Assembly: GCA_910589415.1 (NCBI GenBank)
Contig: OU342631.1
Coordinates: forward strand, 4,154,001 to 4,218,000
Direction of reading: 5' to 3'
DNA length: 64,000 nt
DNA from: Malachius bipustulatus
Lineage: Eukaryota; Arthropoda; Insecta; Coleoptera; Melyridae
Shown here: positions 33,493-44,860 of the stretch, in pieces
Position numbering within the stretch: position 1 is the stretch's first letter
Layout: each line of letters begins with the position of its first letter
Program-made: the position numbers and the translations under genes
The notes under the pieces: generated by a model
Told to the model about the DNA's origin: nothing
Database searches by the model: none
Seen by the model: only the letters and a program-made list of their open reading frames with translations

Positions 33493-35748
33493 GAGTGACT
33501 ATGTGATGCCGCGGGTAGGTAGTCGGAAGATATCGGTGACTAAATCCCATTTTGGTAAATATCGCTTGCCCACTGCCCGTTGGTAGTGCTTAGGGAGTTG
33601 TGAGCGACCGATTGCCGTTTTTTCGTTTCTTCGTGAATGAACGATCTACTCCAAAGTTGTCGCAAGGAAGGTTACTACCACAATAACATATTTATTTAAC
33701 CACCTGCTAACATGGCATTATAAAATGTTTATTTATGCAGCTGAATTTTAGTCAATAAAAATGTTGCCAAACGCTTCTTATACAACTAAGTACTTTTTTT
33801 AACTCTGTATTTCTAGTAACTGTTTCTGGAACACTTTACTTATTCTCTTCATTTCCTTTTTTCCTATCTTTTTTTTGTAACTTTGGCCTATTAAAATGTC
33901 TGAGTTAAATTTTAAGTTACCTACCATATCCAGAAAATACAAAATTTTTATAAACGTAACTTTAGAAATCAGCAACGTCTTGCTTTTTTGAATCTTGCTC
34001 GCCTTTCAGTTCAACCGATGGGGATTTAATGTTTTATATTTTACAGCTTCCATTCAAATGAAGCTTGTTCTACTTGAGATTTCTAAGCGAGCAGCTTCTT
34101 TAGAAACTAAATGATGGGAAGTTGGTTTGAACTTCTTTAATAAGTTTTAAGCAGAATTTACCTAAGTAAATATTTCTTTGTAGAAAATCAAGATAAGTTG
34201 AGTTGAAGTCTAAAGCTGCTTACTAGTTTAGATAGTTTAAGTTTAGCAGTCAATATCCTTATCAAGTTTTCCCTAACTTTTGAATAAGATCTTTAAACAT
34301 AATTCTGTGATTTTGCATTGAATCTGACAGGATTCATCATAAAGCTTTCTATAAGTATAAAATTTAAACACAATTAAACAACCGGGTAACAGGATTCCAG
34401 GGATCAAACAGAAATAATATTTACAAATATTCTAAATAATAAAACAACTACAACTACCTACATACCTAGTTAATCACAAAACAAAAGCTGGAATAGCTAA
34501 GAAAATGCAAATACATCCCTGTCGGGGCGGGTAAAAAAGGCATTTATTCCGCAGCAATGTATTTAATTAATTCACAAGTGGTAGCAGATTTAATTTGAAC
34601 GAGCCAGCGTTTTTTCGGTAAAATAATTTTCGAAATGAAATTATAAACAAAGTGTAACTGTGAATATTGTAATGCAAATGGAGACGGGCACCGGGCCAGA
34701 CCATCCGCTGATGAGAAGGGTGGCGGTCAGGGTGGTTGTTTTTCTTTCCTGCTGTTTCTGTGTTTGGGCTCAATTCGCAGTAAGGGATAGCAGATAGAGT
34801 TTACTCGGGTTAGTTGTTTTAAAGGGGAACAGTAATATAATTAATTGAACATTTCAACTGGCAGCCTACCCGCCCCGGCATGAACAGGAACACTCAATTA
34901 GAGACTACGCGAACAGATTAGAAAAGAGACCGAGTCTGAACAAGCAAGCAATTAATCGGAAAAATTAAATCAACTCAGTGCCTCGCAACTAAAAAAACAG
35001 CAATCGTCTCTTACGAGTCGGTTCTAAGGAAGTTAATGAACAAAAAAGTTGTGCGGAAGAAATTATTGAATTAAAAGACTGCAGTGTACAGGGTTATCTA
35101 AAAGATCCGCATAATGTTATGAATTATTTGAGAACAAGTAAGGAATACAAATCTAATATCTGAATATTTTAAAGGTTTCAAAGGTTTATATAGAAGCATA
35201 GAGAGAAATAATAGTCAGCAAGAGATAGTACTGTACGAGTATACGAATGATAAGGGTTGATAAATGATTCATCATCCCTTACCATTCGTTTAGTATTAAT
35301 ATCCCTTGCCATCTTCGTCTCGCATTTCCTCTATAGATATAAAAGTCAGCGAAATTCAGCCGGTAGGTATGTTCGTATAATAAATAATTTATACAAGAAT
35401 TGCATGAATCTTATCTTCACCCGGATTAATTCCGAAACCGATCGCTTTAGGTGATACTGAATTAGAGGAGCCTGCAATAAAATATTTTTTAATCTAAAAC
35501 GTGTCGTTTTCTTCTCAAATACATAAAATTCTCTCTGGTATAGCCGGCGATGTTACATTACAATTTGAGGATCTTTAAATTTAAATGTGAAGTTTCTAAA
35601 TGTATCAAAATTCAGAATTATTCATTATGCGGTACTTCAATTATCTAGATAGCCCTGTACTGCTATTTTCGTAAAATAATATTTTTTTTATTTGACAAAA
35701 AAAAAGACGTATGAAAGACATTTGGGTTAAAAAAAACATTTCACTTAC

Positions 35749-36292
35749 GTGCACTCGTAGTCGTTCCACAGATCCACGCATTCGAAGGGTTCTGGACAGA
35801 TTACGTTGGCGCAGGGTTTGTTGGAAGGACATCCTTTATCAAGATTCCTCGCCATCGTTGCTTGACCCCATTGCGTTCCGTTCATGGCAGGAGGAAGTGG
35901 AAGATGCTTTCCTTCCAATCGGATATCATCCAGGCAACCCTTTTGGTAGTCGTCGTACACCTCGAAAGTTCTGACACCCGTGTATTCGGCCTTGCCACCT
36001 GCATAGACTCCCTCTTGTTTATCAACGAGCAGCCACTGATGCCCGTCAAAGTCAAAGGTTTCGTTGTATCGCCGCCCTTCACCGCCGTCCAGCTCGAGGG
36101 TGGCGGCAGAGCCGTAACGGCTGACCCGAGCTACGTGCCACTGACCGTCATCCACTGGCACCGCCGTCAACCAGATATCACGTTCTTCCGTGCGTAAGCT
36201 GTTCAAGTTGTAACGGAAATACAAACGAGAGTCCTTGATCTCCAGAATGCCATATTCACGATTATGTTGATCTGCCACTCGGAAAAGTTCGC
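35749..36292 (-). CDS. CadN: Neural cadherin exon: second laminin-G domain and start of last EGF
   Basis: This 544-bp exon has about 180 codons. Residues 1-153 are most of a laminin-G domain (ELFRVADQHNREYGILEIKD, DDGQWHVARVSRYG, CLDDIRLEGKHLPLP). Residues 154-180 begin an EGF module (CPSNKPCANVICPEPFECVD...YEC). The acceptor is ATGTTTATAG before base 36292 and the donor is GTAAGT at 35748-35743. It is phase 1 in and phase 2 out, which fits both alternative EGF-transmembrane exons downstream (E-C-T is completed by either). Laminin-G and EGF domains near the membrane distinguish invertebrate classical cadherins from vertebrate ones. Confidence 0.96.
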
Positions 36293-36436
36293 CTATAAAC
36301 ATACCCGGTTACAGTAATTTTACCGTAAAAGAATAATTTCAGGAATATTTCGAAAGTTAAGAAATTTATTTGTTCTGTATTGGTGGAAAATTAAATTGCC
36401 AAACATGGAATAAATCACATGAAAAAATATACTCAC

Positions 36437-37689
36437 CATGCTCTTCCCTTGTCCTGAAGCGAAGTTGTATCTGTGTTGAGAAGCGATCAGGTTCGAAGCT
36501 CAGCGCATACTTGACATACGACTGAGGCTTAAATGAGGTAGGAGTAGTAGAAAGTGTACAAGAAGGTCCCGTCCACCCGGGCTCGCACTGACACTGCGCT
36601 TCGTTGAAATTACCCACGCAGGTTCCATGCTCCCAGCATCTGGAAGTAGCCTCCGATCTACCGCAGATCTCTTCGGTCTGAGGACATCCAGCCACGCTGT
36701 TTCGGCTCAGACCAGGGTGTGCCAAATCATACAATTTGCTGTTGTGGAACAGGTTACGAATGCAGCCGTCGAACGCTTTCCCCACCGGCATATATTGCCA
36801 GTGATAGTGAGTCGGATCGAACTGCTCCACATACAGCCCACCCAGTTGGAGAGGAGCGTTCACGTTCAAGTACTCATTGAACGGCGGTATTGTGCCCTTC
36901 GCTTGACAGCTACTGTCGTCGAACTCTGGTGGGGTGCCATCTTCAACCTCGGATACATCAGCGGATTTGCAGAAATCGACTACCATGCGCACATTCTCTG
37001 TGTCCCAGAAGATGTCCAGTCGGTGCCATTCGCCATCATCGAGTGTGCGTTTGGTTTTAACACGCAGTTCGAGCGTCCCCGATCCGAAATCAAGGAGTAA
37101 TCGAGGGTAACCACGCTCTAATTCTATTGCGATATAATCGGAGACCATGACCTCCTCCATTTCAGGTGGTACGATTGGTCCATTGTAGAGAAGTAGACCG
37201 TCTGCTCGTCTCGTAATAAATTCAAGATGAAGATGAGAGCGATCGCACATCTCTAATGCAGGGTACCAAGCCCAGCCATTGCCACGGAAGCCCCGGGAAG
37301 TTTGCTGACACCTTGGACCATTATAGCCCGGTGGGCAATTGCACTGCAAGGAATAGCGCGTCTCAACACAACGGCCACCGTTATAGCATGGTGTGTTTCT
37401 GCAGTTTTCTTCTTTGGAGAAATTACGAGCCCCGCATGTACATTCGGCAAGTACATCAACCCTAACTCCTACCAAGGCAGTCTTGTTCGCGTTGACCATA
37501 TATGGGAGGGCGCTGATATCGAGGGTATTGGTACAACTACCTTCGCACATTCGATTCTCATATAGACACTCATCAATGCCAACCATAGTAATGTTGACGC
37601 CAACTTCACGTTCTATTTCTTCTCGGTGCATCAGAACAATACCATTCAGTCTGACTGGTTTGTAGTATACCAATCCGTGGGCCGAAAAC
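36437..37689 (-). CDS. CadN: Neural cadherin exon: membrane-proximal region, two EGF domains and first laminin-G
   Basis: The largest exon here has 1,253 bp and 417 codons. Residues 1-90 are the membrane-proximal classical-cadherin region (VRLNGIVLMHREEIE, DECLYENRMCEGSC, YMVNANKTALVGVR). Residues 96-127 form an EGF (CRNTPCYNGGRC...CNCPPGYNGPRC). Residues 150-335 form a laminin-G domain (LEFITRRADGLLLYNGP, DDGEWHRLDIFWD, FDGCIRNL). Residues 342-377 form a second EGF (CWEHGTCVG...CQCEPGWTGPSC), and the second laminin-G starts at about 390. The acceptor is TTATTAACAG before base 37689 and the donor is GTGAGT at 36436-36431. It is phase 2 in and phase 1 out. Confidence 0.97.
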
Positions 37690-37745
37690 CTGTTAATAAT
37701 CAATATATGTGTAATCAAGTAAGAGAAAAAGTAAAGCGGACTTAC

Positions 37746-38421
37746 CTGATATCTGTTACAGGAGGATGCTTTCTTCTAAGTTGAACACTGAAAACATCTA
37801 CGTTCTCTTTCTCAATATTGAGCAACTCGGCAATCTTGTCTCTGAACTTATCCGCTTTGCTTCTGGAAAGACTTTGAGTGCGGTAGTCCCATACGCGAAT
37901 AAAGTCTTCATCGGTGATTCCGGCCATGCGGACACTGCCGCTATTACCGACGGCTTCATGCGGTATCCTCTTAACTGTTACTGTTACATTAGCTGGCACG
38001 TCCGTTTGAGTGTGCTTTCTATCGTACACTTTAAACCGCAGATGATATCTGCCATCTGGTGTCCCATGTCGCATAGATATCATTCCAGTATCCTCATTAA
38101 GACGGAATCTAGGATGTTCCTGGCTATCCCAATGGAACTTTTTATCGGGAAGGTCCCAGTCATCGAGATCATAAACGTAAACACGGCCGATTTCTGTATC
38201 TGGAGCCTGGCCTTGATAGTTGTAAACGAAGATCTCCTTCGAGCCAGGTTGCATTTTGTTGTCATTGACATCACCGATGACCACTGTCAAAGTAGATGTT
38301 CCCGACATAGCTGGATTTCCGTGATCTTTAATTACGATAGGGATAAGATATTCCTTTTGCTGCTCCCGGTCGAAGGATCGTAATGAGGATACGATAGCCA
38401 TACCGTCACCATTGGCCCCCT
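37746..38421 (-). CDS. CadN: Neural cadherin exon: last cadherin repeats
   Basis: This 676-bp exon has about 225 codons. It opens with the end of one cadherin repeat (SFDREQQKEYLIPIVIKD, then the calcium motif variant DVNDNKMQP). The final, diverged repeat follows (VYVYDLDDWDLPDKKFHW, GRYHLRFKVYDRKHTQ), then a linker (GITDEDFIRVWDYRTQSLSR, KHPPVTDIR). The acceptor is GTCGCTGCAG before base 38421 and the donor is GTAAGT after 37746. It is phase 1 in and phase 2 out, with introns of only 59 bp upstream and 56 bp downstream. Very close to recalled fly CadN. Confidence 0.96.
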
Positions 38422-38480
38422 CTGCAGCGACAATACATTGCTAGTAAATTAGTTTACTGATAAAGAAAAAAGGTACTTAC

Positions 38481-39210
38481 TTTGATCCTGTTCCACCTTG
38501 AAGGAAGCTCTTATTACGTCATCAGCTGATGGATCTAGGCGGAATTGGAAGGGTGGTCCGTTGCTTTTACTACGGTCGTCATCGTCTGTGGCCAAGATCT
38601 CCACAACTTTTTTAGGTGGTTGGTGCTCTGGCAGGACAGGTCTGTAATCTTTCAGGAAGGTGGGTGCGTTGTCATTTATATCCTGTACTATCACAGTAAG
38701 AGTCGCAGTCGCTGTCTTCGGAGGGATACCATCGTCGATCGCTAGGATTTTTACTTGATGTCTGGGTGTGTCTTCCCTATCAAGACTGCGTTGAATGCTG
38801 ACAGTGCCTTCTTGGTTAATTGAAAATTGCCGATGTCTGTCCGAACTTCTGTCGATCGCGTAAGATACCTTGCTCTTACCGCCCTGATCAGGATCAGTGG
38901 CTTTGAAAGTCTCGAGGCTCTTACCAACGTCCGCGCTTTCGAAAACAGCCACCTCAATGTTGGGTCTTTCGAATTGAGGCTTGTTGTCGTTGATGTCTCG
39001 TAGCTTTACAACAACCCAACTGTAGGCCACATGGTATTTGTCGTTGTCATTGTCTTCTCCCTTATCATTTACCTGGATTCGAAATCGGAAACCGTTGCTT
39101 TGGAGCAAGTCTTCGTAGTCCAAAGGCTGAACAATTTTCAAGGATCCGGTACCGTCGTTGTTACGCACCATTGTAAACTTGTCTGCACCATAACCGCTGT
39201 TCTCGATCAC
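38481..39210 (-). CDS. CadN: Neural cadherin exon: two cadherin repeats
   Basis: This 730-bp exon has 243 codons. It completes one repeat (DYEDLLQSNGFRFRIQVNDK, DINDNKPQF at about 72-80) and a second (ATDPDQGGKSKVSYAID, SLDRED at about 142, DINDNAPTF at about 178-186). It then starts a third (VVEILATDDDDRSKSNGPPF). DXNDN and LDRE motifs bind calcium between repeats. The acceptor is TTAATTACAG before base 39210 and the donor is GTAAGT at 38480-38475. It is phase 0 in and phase 1 out. It reads continuously from KFQYK at the end of the exon at 52153. Confidence 0.97.
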
Positions 39211-41555
39211 CTGTAATTAAGGAAGAAAAAATGAATTCATTCGTAATCAATAGCAAATCTACAGTAAAGTGGTGATTAAGTATCACGATTTAGAAGAAAA
39301 ATAAATGATACTCGTATATTTCTTTTGGGTAGACGATATTTCATGTTTTTACATTCGTTTGTTCGTTTAAGTATAATAATGAACTCTGTTTAATAAAAAA
39401 TACCAGAACATTTCAAAATTATCTACTGAAAGATGATTAAATAATTAAAAGAGAAGGTAAATAAAATTCCTTTTTAAAATCAAACCATCCGGAAAGCAAA
39501 ATTTATTGCGAGTGCTTTTGCTGTTTCCTGGAGTGTATACAATAACAGATATTTCTCTGACAACAAAGCTCTGTAACAAGTAGGTAATGAAAGACTTTAT
39601 GAGGGACTATTTTGCCAGTAACTATAAATTACTAGCGAATGCGGGCCGATAAAGAGGGTGCATCTTCATTATGTATTAGACGTATAATCGTACAAAGCTT
39701 GTTCGCAAAATTTACGTTTACTTTGCGTATCAAACTACCCTGTGTATTGAAACATTAAGCATATTCAGTTATGTGTATTAAACCTGACTACCTGAGATTA
39801 GCCTGAATGAGGGAAGCACTTTGTCTACAAGAGGAAGCTGAGGAACCAGTTTTTCCGCTTTATTACATGAATCAAAAGTTTTTGATATAAATAAACCCAA
39901 ATGGAAACCACATTGTGCTGCTTCTTTATTAATGCATTCAATGCTGAGCAACTATGCGTAAATTCAGGTAAACTTATATTCCATAACCACATGCATGCAT
40001 ACGAAACTGTGCAGCTAAAAATGTTTCCCTAAATTAGTTTACAAAACATCTCATAACAGTGAATGCACGGCAATAAGTCCGTGCATATTAAATGCGGTTT
40101 CATGAACTGTTTGTTATGTTTTCCGTTTTATTCATTCCGTATTTATTATTATTCTCGCCACTGTATATAATACAGTGCATTTCACGTTACCGGTAAACGT
40201 AACCGGTTAGTCTTAACGCCTTTAAAATATGCCTCTAGTAATCGTTACATAATACGGGGTTTAAGTAAAAGCGTTTAAATCGACCAAGGCTGTATGTGTT
40301 TTGAGACGCCCCGCTGTTTGGGTATTTTCGCGGAGTTTAAAATTTCCCGTTTATACATTTGGTATCTCACTCAGCGAATAAATATTACTGGATCTCCGCC
40401 GCACACTAGCACTTAAGATGGATCAAGTTTCCCATGCACCATCTGCTATAACCGAGACTTATTATACTTCCTAATTTTGCTGACTTATGTAAAAAATTAA
40501 GATTTTCCCCCATGAAATGACAGAATGGTCAGTTGTCGAAGCAGTAGTTTTTCTTTAAGCTTAAAATACTTTTCATTTATCAATACAGAAAACTTCTCTG
40601 AACAAAATGGAATAATTTCAGGAATGTTACTCTCATTATTGTGACATCTTTTTAAACTACACGTCTAGGTCCGCAAAATACATCTGATAAAATATTTTCC
40701 ACGTCAAACATTATTTCAGGTTTGGAAAAAGGTTTTTGAATTCCTCGTAGATTGAATTCCAATTTTTACTGAAACATATAGCCCCTGGGGCATGCAAATT
40801 TTCGACAAAAACTCCGTAAAATTCGAATATGAGTATCATCGGTAGGCAACCAGAAATACAGCCCCTTAAATTTAAAAAATCAACTTATTCGGAACATGAG
40901 AAAACTCGGGAAGTTACCAGTCAGCATCCAATTAAGATATGCCATCAGTATTTCCAGACATAATACGCCTAGATAGAGAAAATGCCGGGAAATAGGAAAC
41001 CTTTGATAAGTTACATGCCCAGAAAGTAATGAAGCAAATACCTACCAACACCATATGAATTACAAATCATTTAAATAACTACGTCTGATCCATATCACGA
41101 CGAAAATCTCAGGAAAACTCAATAGAAATGAAAACTTCAGAACAAAACGGCTCGCTCGTGAAGAACCACCTTATCAAAGTTTATGAAATTAAGGCAGGTT
41201 ATCAACAAGTAATAATACTATCCAAGAAGAAACTCAAGTAACTGAAAATCCCATTAAATAGTAAGAAAAACGGAGATTTAAACATTTCAACAAAGCAACT
41301 GCGTTGAAAACTTCCACCGGATATATTGTCTAATTACAAAGTAACTTCCTTGAAATAAATGATATCGAAACCGGAAAAGTGTCAGCAGCTAGAGGATTGC
41401 GAGATAAACCGATTGAGATGAAATTTGAGTAAATCACGTGAAGGGAAATCATAGAAAACCAAGGATAAACTGTATGAGATAAAGGAAAGAGAAAGCGACA
41501 TGGGTGATCTACTTTAACATACAATGGAATGTAGAGAGAGAAGGGGTTCAGCGAC

Positions 41556-41563
41556 TATATAAG
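41556..41563 (+). promoter_or_regulatory. TATA box (TATATAAG)
   Basis: ACTATATAAGACC stands 55 bp upstream of three tandem hairpins. The same ACTATATAAGA core is found in the LTR promoter at 60616. An element-derived promoter, or one of a small independent transcript, is possible. No initiator consensus is seen at the expected distance. Confidence 0.45.
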
Positions 41564-41617
41564 ACCGCTGAGATTTGCTGAAGGATGGATTCTTAATCTA
41601 TCTGTCCTGTACCTATA

Positions 41618-41746
41618 ATCTCTGTGGCTTCGTGAACCGGAGATCTCCTACCTACCTATCTAAGATCTTTGGCTACCGAACCGGATCTTTTCCGACACTT
41701 TTTACCCACGCTTATTATCTGTTGGCTTCGTGAACCGGATAATAAG
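41618..41746 (+). ncRNA. Three tandem stem-loops with conserved loop and covarying stems
   Basis: Hairpin 1 (41618-41644) has stem ATCTC/GAGAT. Hairpin 2 (41662-41689) has stem AAGATC/GATCTT. Hairpin 3 (41711-41746) has stem CTTATTATC/GATAATAAG. Each stem is followed by a 2-3 nt one-sided bulge (TG, TT, TGT), three closing pairs TGG/CCG, and a loop CTTCGTGAA (hairpins 1 and 3) or CTACCGAA (hairpin 2). The outer stems share little sequence beyond the pair next to the bulge, yet all pair perfectly, whereas the loop region is nearly constant. That pattern indicates selection on RNA (or single-strand DNA) structure. Function is unknown; it could be a packaging or translation signal of a retroelement leader. 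Confidence 0.65.
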
Positions 41747-41841
41747 TCCCTTTTTGAACCTACCAACCAAGTCTCCTAAATAATTGAGAATCTCATCATG
41801 AGTAAGAGACAGTTGCAAAACCATAAGCAATCGCTTCGTCA

Positions 41842-42096
41842 ATGCCCGTAGTAAAGAAAAAAAGCAAGACAAGTAAAAGTGCCACTAAGACACCTGTTTT
41901 GCCCAAGGAGAACAAACGGACCCTCCAGAAGGCGGACCATGTTGCCATGTCGTCAGTTCCGGCTGCCGTACCCAGTCCAACCGACCCGGCCGAGCGAGAG
42001 AGAAACCACGTCCCTCCACTAGGACCAGCCTCCGTTTCCTCCACTAGGAAACCTAATGTTACAGGTGAAAATAAACTGTTAAACTTAAATTTGTAA
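41842..42096 (+). CDS. Small lysine-rich reading frame of unknown function
   Basis: 84 codons. The N terminus is basic (MPVVKKKSKTSKSATKTP), the middle is Pro/Ser-rich, and there is no recognised domain. It lies 95 bp after the third hairpin and 280 bp after the TATA box. An 18-codon upstream frame begins at 41799. A possible polyadenylation signal AATAAA is at 42461. The sequence ACAG/GTGAAA at about 42065 could be a splice donor, in which case the protein would continue elsewhere. It could be the N terminus of a Gag-like protein or a non-functional frame. Confidence 0.35.
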   Translation: MPVVKKKSKTSKSATKTPVLPKENKRTLQKADHVAMSSVPAAVPSPTDPAERERNHVPPLGPASVSSTRKPNVTGENKLLNLNL

Positions 42097-42576
42097 ATAT
42101 TGAATTTAGCTCCTTATTATAGTTACTGCTCTCGTTGATATTTCTTTCTTTTGTCACAGGAACCAGATTTACGAATCTGCCAGGACCTGTCTGTATGGTT
42201 GCAACGTTTCTCAAATTAAAATTCAAAATACTTTTTCAAATCAAATCAGAAAGAATCACAGGGGTAAAAAGATCACAAAAAATGTAAGGGAGGTAAAATT
42301 TCAAAAGATAGGAAAACGAAATAATTCAAGGGGCAAGGAAAAGCAACATGGATAAGATCACTTTTCAGATCAAAATCAAAACCAAAATCAAAGAATTCAG
42401 AATTTAATTTAATTGCATAAATTCGGTAATCTGATTTTGAATTTTTCTTATGTATTGTATAATAAATTGTTATGAAAGAGAGAACAGGACTGAGTCAAAG
42501 ATGATCAGATCCACACGAACATTCAATCGAGACACTACTTCTGTACCTGATAACAAACTAGTTCAGTACAAGGGGG

Positions 42577-43060
42577 TGCATCTATTCTCTTAAACACACA
42601 CAATCTGATAGGGCAAAAGACTCATTGGAGACCATCGACTGCTGTGGCCAGCAACGTAAGTCGAAATGTGGCACAATGAATGTATGTGAATGGCACTAAT
42701 TGACAGGGAAGAGAATGGTCTGTGTATTTTCTTGTGAGCCATTTTGTTATTTCAGTACAAAATAAGTTCGGGAGCTCGCGGTTCTTCTTCTGTAATGAGT
42801 TATTCCGCAATCATGAGACTAGCCACCAACCCTAAAACACAGCGGCTAGAAGGTATCATATTTTGAGTAGGTATCGTAATTAGAGTAAATTAGAGTATAT
42901 AGTAGTAGAGCCGTCAGTCTGTGTTTCCAATCCTGTCTTAAGGATTTCCACCACCAAAATCAAATCTACAAGGGTTAAAGATCAGTGCACTTGGCCCCAC
43001 GCGACCAAGTTGCAACTTAATTTATGTAATTAAAATAAAATCACTGAACTTCAGACAACA
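42577..43060 (+). mobile_element. Possible solo or partial BEL/Pao-type LTR
   Basis: The sequence ends ...CAGACAACA and is followed by CCCCATTTGGCAACCCTGCG, resembling the TTTGGCGACC-type start of BEL/Pao interiors. AATAAA precedes the end (43034). A purine tract AAGGGGG lies just before TGCATC at 42577, which could mark the left edge. No partner LTR or coding region was found, so the assignment is weak. Confidence 0.3.
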
Positions 43061-43899
43061 CCCCATTTGGCAACCCTGCGGTCTGAAAGTAAAAACCGAA
43101 ATCTAGCCGGGGCAGCCGCAACAAACAACAGTGGTTGTAAAAGTGGAATGTGAATGGTTTAGAAAGCGAAGGCGAAACAGGTACTCTCTACTCCAGTGAA
43201 TAGGGCCCATAAATCAGCCCAACAAAAGGGATCTCCTGGAGTAAAATGCCAATAAACATAATATTTGAGAAGCGTTACGTAATTCCATATCACCCTAAAA
43301 TTAAATTACATAAATGAAATAAAAGTTTGAAATAAATAAAAATATGTATTGTAAATAATTCAAAAAGGTGTAATTAAATTCAAATAAGAGCAGTAATATA
43401 GGTGTTATATGAATTTGTTTGTTTTATTTCTCTGTTTAATTAATCTCTGCGACCCCATCTTACAAACTGAGGGTAAACTACGAAGAAGGACGAGACAACG
43501 AGGGGTTCCAAATTCCTAGAGATCACATGGCCAGGGGGGTGGGCGGTTACATTACATAGATAAATAATTTGTTTCTAGTGGGTACTGATGAACCCAAAAC
43601 TCATTGGAGGGATAAATATAGCCGAAAATATCACTTATATTATAGAGTTAGTCAAAAAACGGGCCAAATGCTGTATAGAAAGGTGAAATTGATTCTCAAA
43701 GTAACCATCTTACGCATGCCTGAGCCTTTCGGGATTCTTGTTATGAGCTTCTTCCATATTTTTTACAGTCGCTGAGGTATATCTCCAGAGTTCAGTGAGC
43801 TTTGACCTGGCCTTGCATAAAAACAATTCTTAACCATTGAGAATTAATGTTCGTATTACGTGGCGGCATCTTTAGACCAACACCCGAAACACAATCTAA

Positions 43900-44860
43900 A
43901 AGATCACTTATTTCAAATTACACCCCTATTTCTTTTCTGCTCAGTAGGATTACTGACGTCATTCTGAATCCAATGAAATGCGATTTTTGAAAATCTGTCG
44001 CCATGTAATTCGACAGTAGTTTTACTGTCAAATTATACCGCGACTATTTTTTTCACACAGAAACGTGGCTTTTTGACTGGGGTATTGTTATTATTCGTTA
44101 CTCATAGTTACGCCTTTATTGTCGTCTAGTGTAACTATCGAAATAAAATTTTAGTGAGACGTATAAATTTCATTTTTAGAAAACGGGCAAAAAAAAATTG
44201 TAATTTTTTCATTAATATGCGAATAAGAAATGGCACATTATATAATATGTCTACACGGCAGCGTGTGCGAAGTATTTCGCGACCTAGAGCGACAACTATT
44301 TCGTACACTGTATATAGATATCATGTTTTTGTTTCCCTAGCAACAAAGCAACAATCAACTTTGAACTAAATTAAAAATTTCCTTGCGTCATTTTCATGAT
44401 TTTCATTTTGATTCTTTCGCTACTTTCAATAAGCTGTCTAAAAAAATGTTGTTGCATCTTGAGCGCGAAAGTGTGGTGGTTTTGAATGAGTTTTTGTCTC
44501 GACTTTCGCCTCGACCAAAAAGCTCTCATTCTCAATGGCCAAAGTTCAATTTCGCGCACTAGACGCATAAATTAAATTATGTTCTCACCAACTTTTATTT
44601 TCTTGGTTATACTTTATGACAATAAAGTGTAACTATGGTAACGAATAAAAACAATTATAAATGAAAAGTCGAAAGGCCACGTTTCGGGTTGAAAAGAATA
44701 GTCGCGGTATATTTTGACAGTAGTTTGTCAAAATTATTCCAACTTAGTACTTTGAATGCTTAGATCAAAAATCCCATTCATTGTATTCCAGTAATCCTGT
44801 CGAGTATTCTGAGCAAAAAAAGTAGAGGTGTTAGATGCAAGCCGCAAAAACTTAGAGGAT
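43900..44860. repeat. Foldback element with about 220-270-bp inverted arms
   Basis: About 43935-44160 is inverted at about 44583-44820. The arms share ATACCGCGACTATT, GAAACGTGGC and a TAGTTACNCTTTATTGTC stretch. The middle (about 44370-44580) resembles part of 46980-47100 (GCTCTCA-TTCTCAAT...CCAAAGTTCA), so the family has another copy nearby. No transposase is present. Confidence 0.7.

Larger units (their letters stand above)
32327..33622. mobile_element. Foldback/MITE element interrupted by a LINE
   Basis: The ends GGGCAACCGGTCGCTCAC (from 32327) and GTGAGCGACCGATTGCC (to about 33622) are inverted. Internal fragments GGTCGTGGGCGACCGATCGC match the same family. A truncated LINE (32657-33492) is inserted. 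Without it the element is about 450 bp. Confidence 0.6.
19020..35748 (-). other. CadN intron of 16.7 kb
   Basis: This intron lies between the laminin-G/EGF exon and the alternative pair. It holds a perfect 14-bp-stem hairpin (19901-19933), a large split DNA element with a gypsy retrotransposon inside (20822-29264), and foldback elements at 29425-29654, 31270-32022 and 32327-33622. I see nothing recognisable in 19090-19900, 19940-20810, 29660-31260 or 33625-35740. Confidence 0.8.

Noticed and set aside
34516..34880. Inverted GGGGCGGGTA and TACCCGCCCC about 350 bp apart
   Set aside because: Complementarity is only about 15 bp, without a target duplication or further arm similarity.
41618..41746. 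Roquin-type decay element (UUCYRYGAA loop) as an explanation of the hairpins
   Set aside because: The loop here has UUC-GU-GAA, one base short, and hairpin 2 does not match at all.
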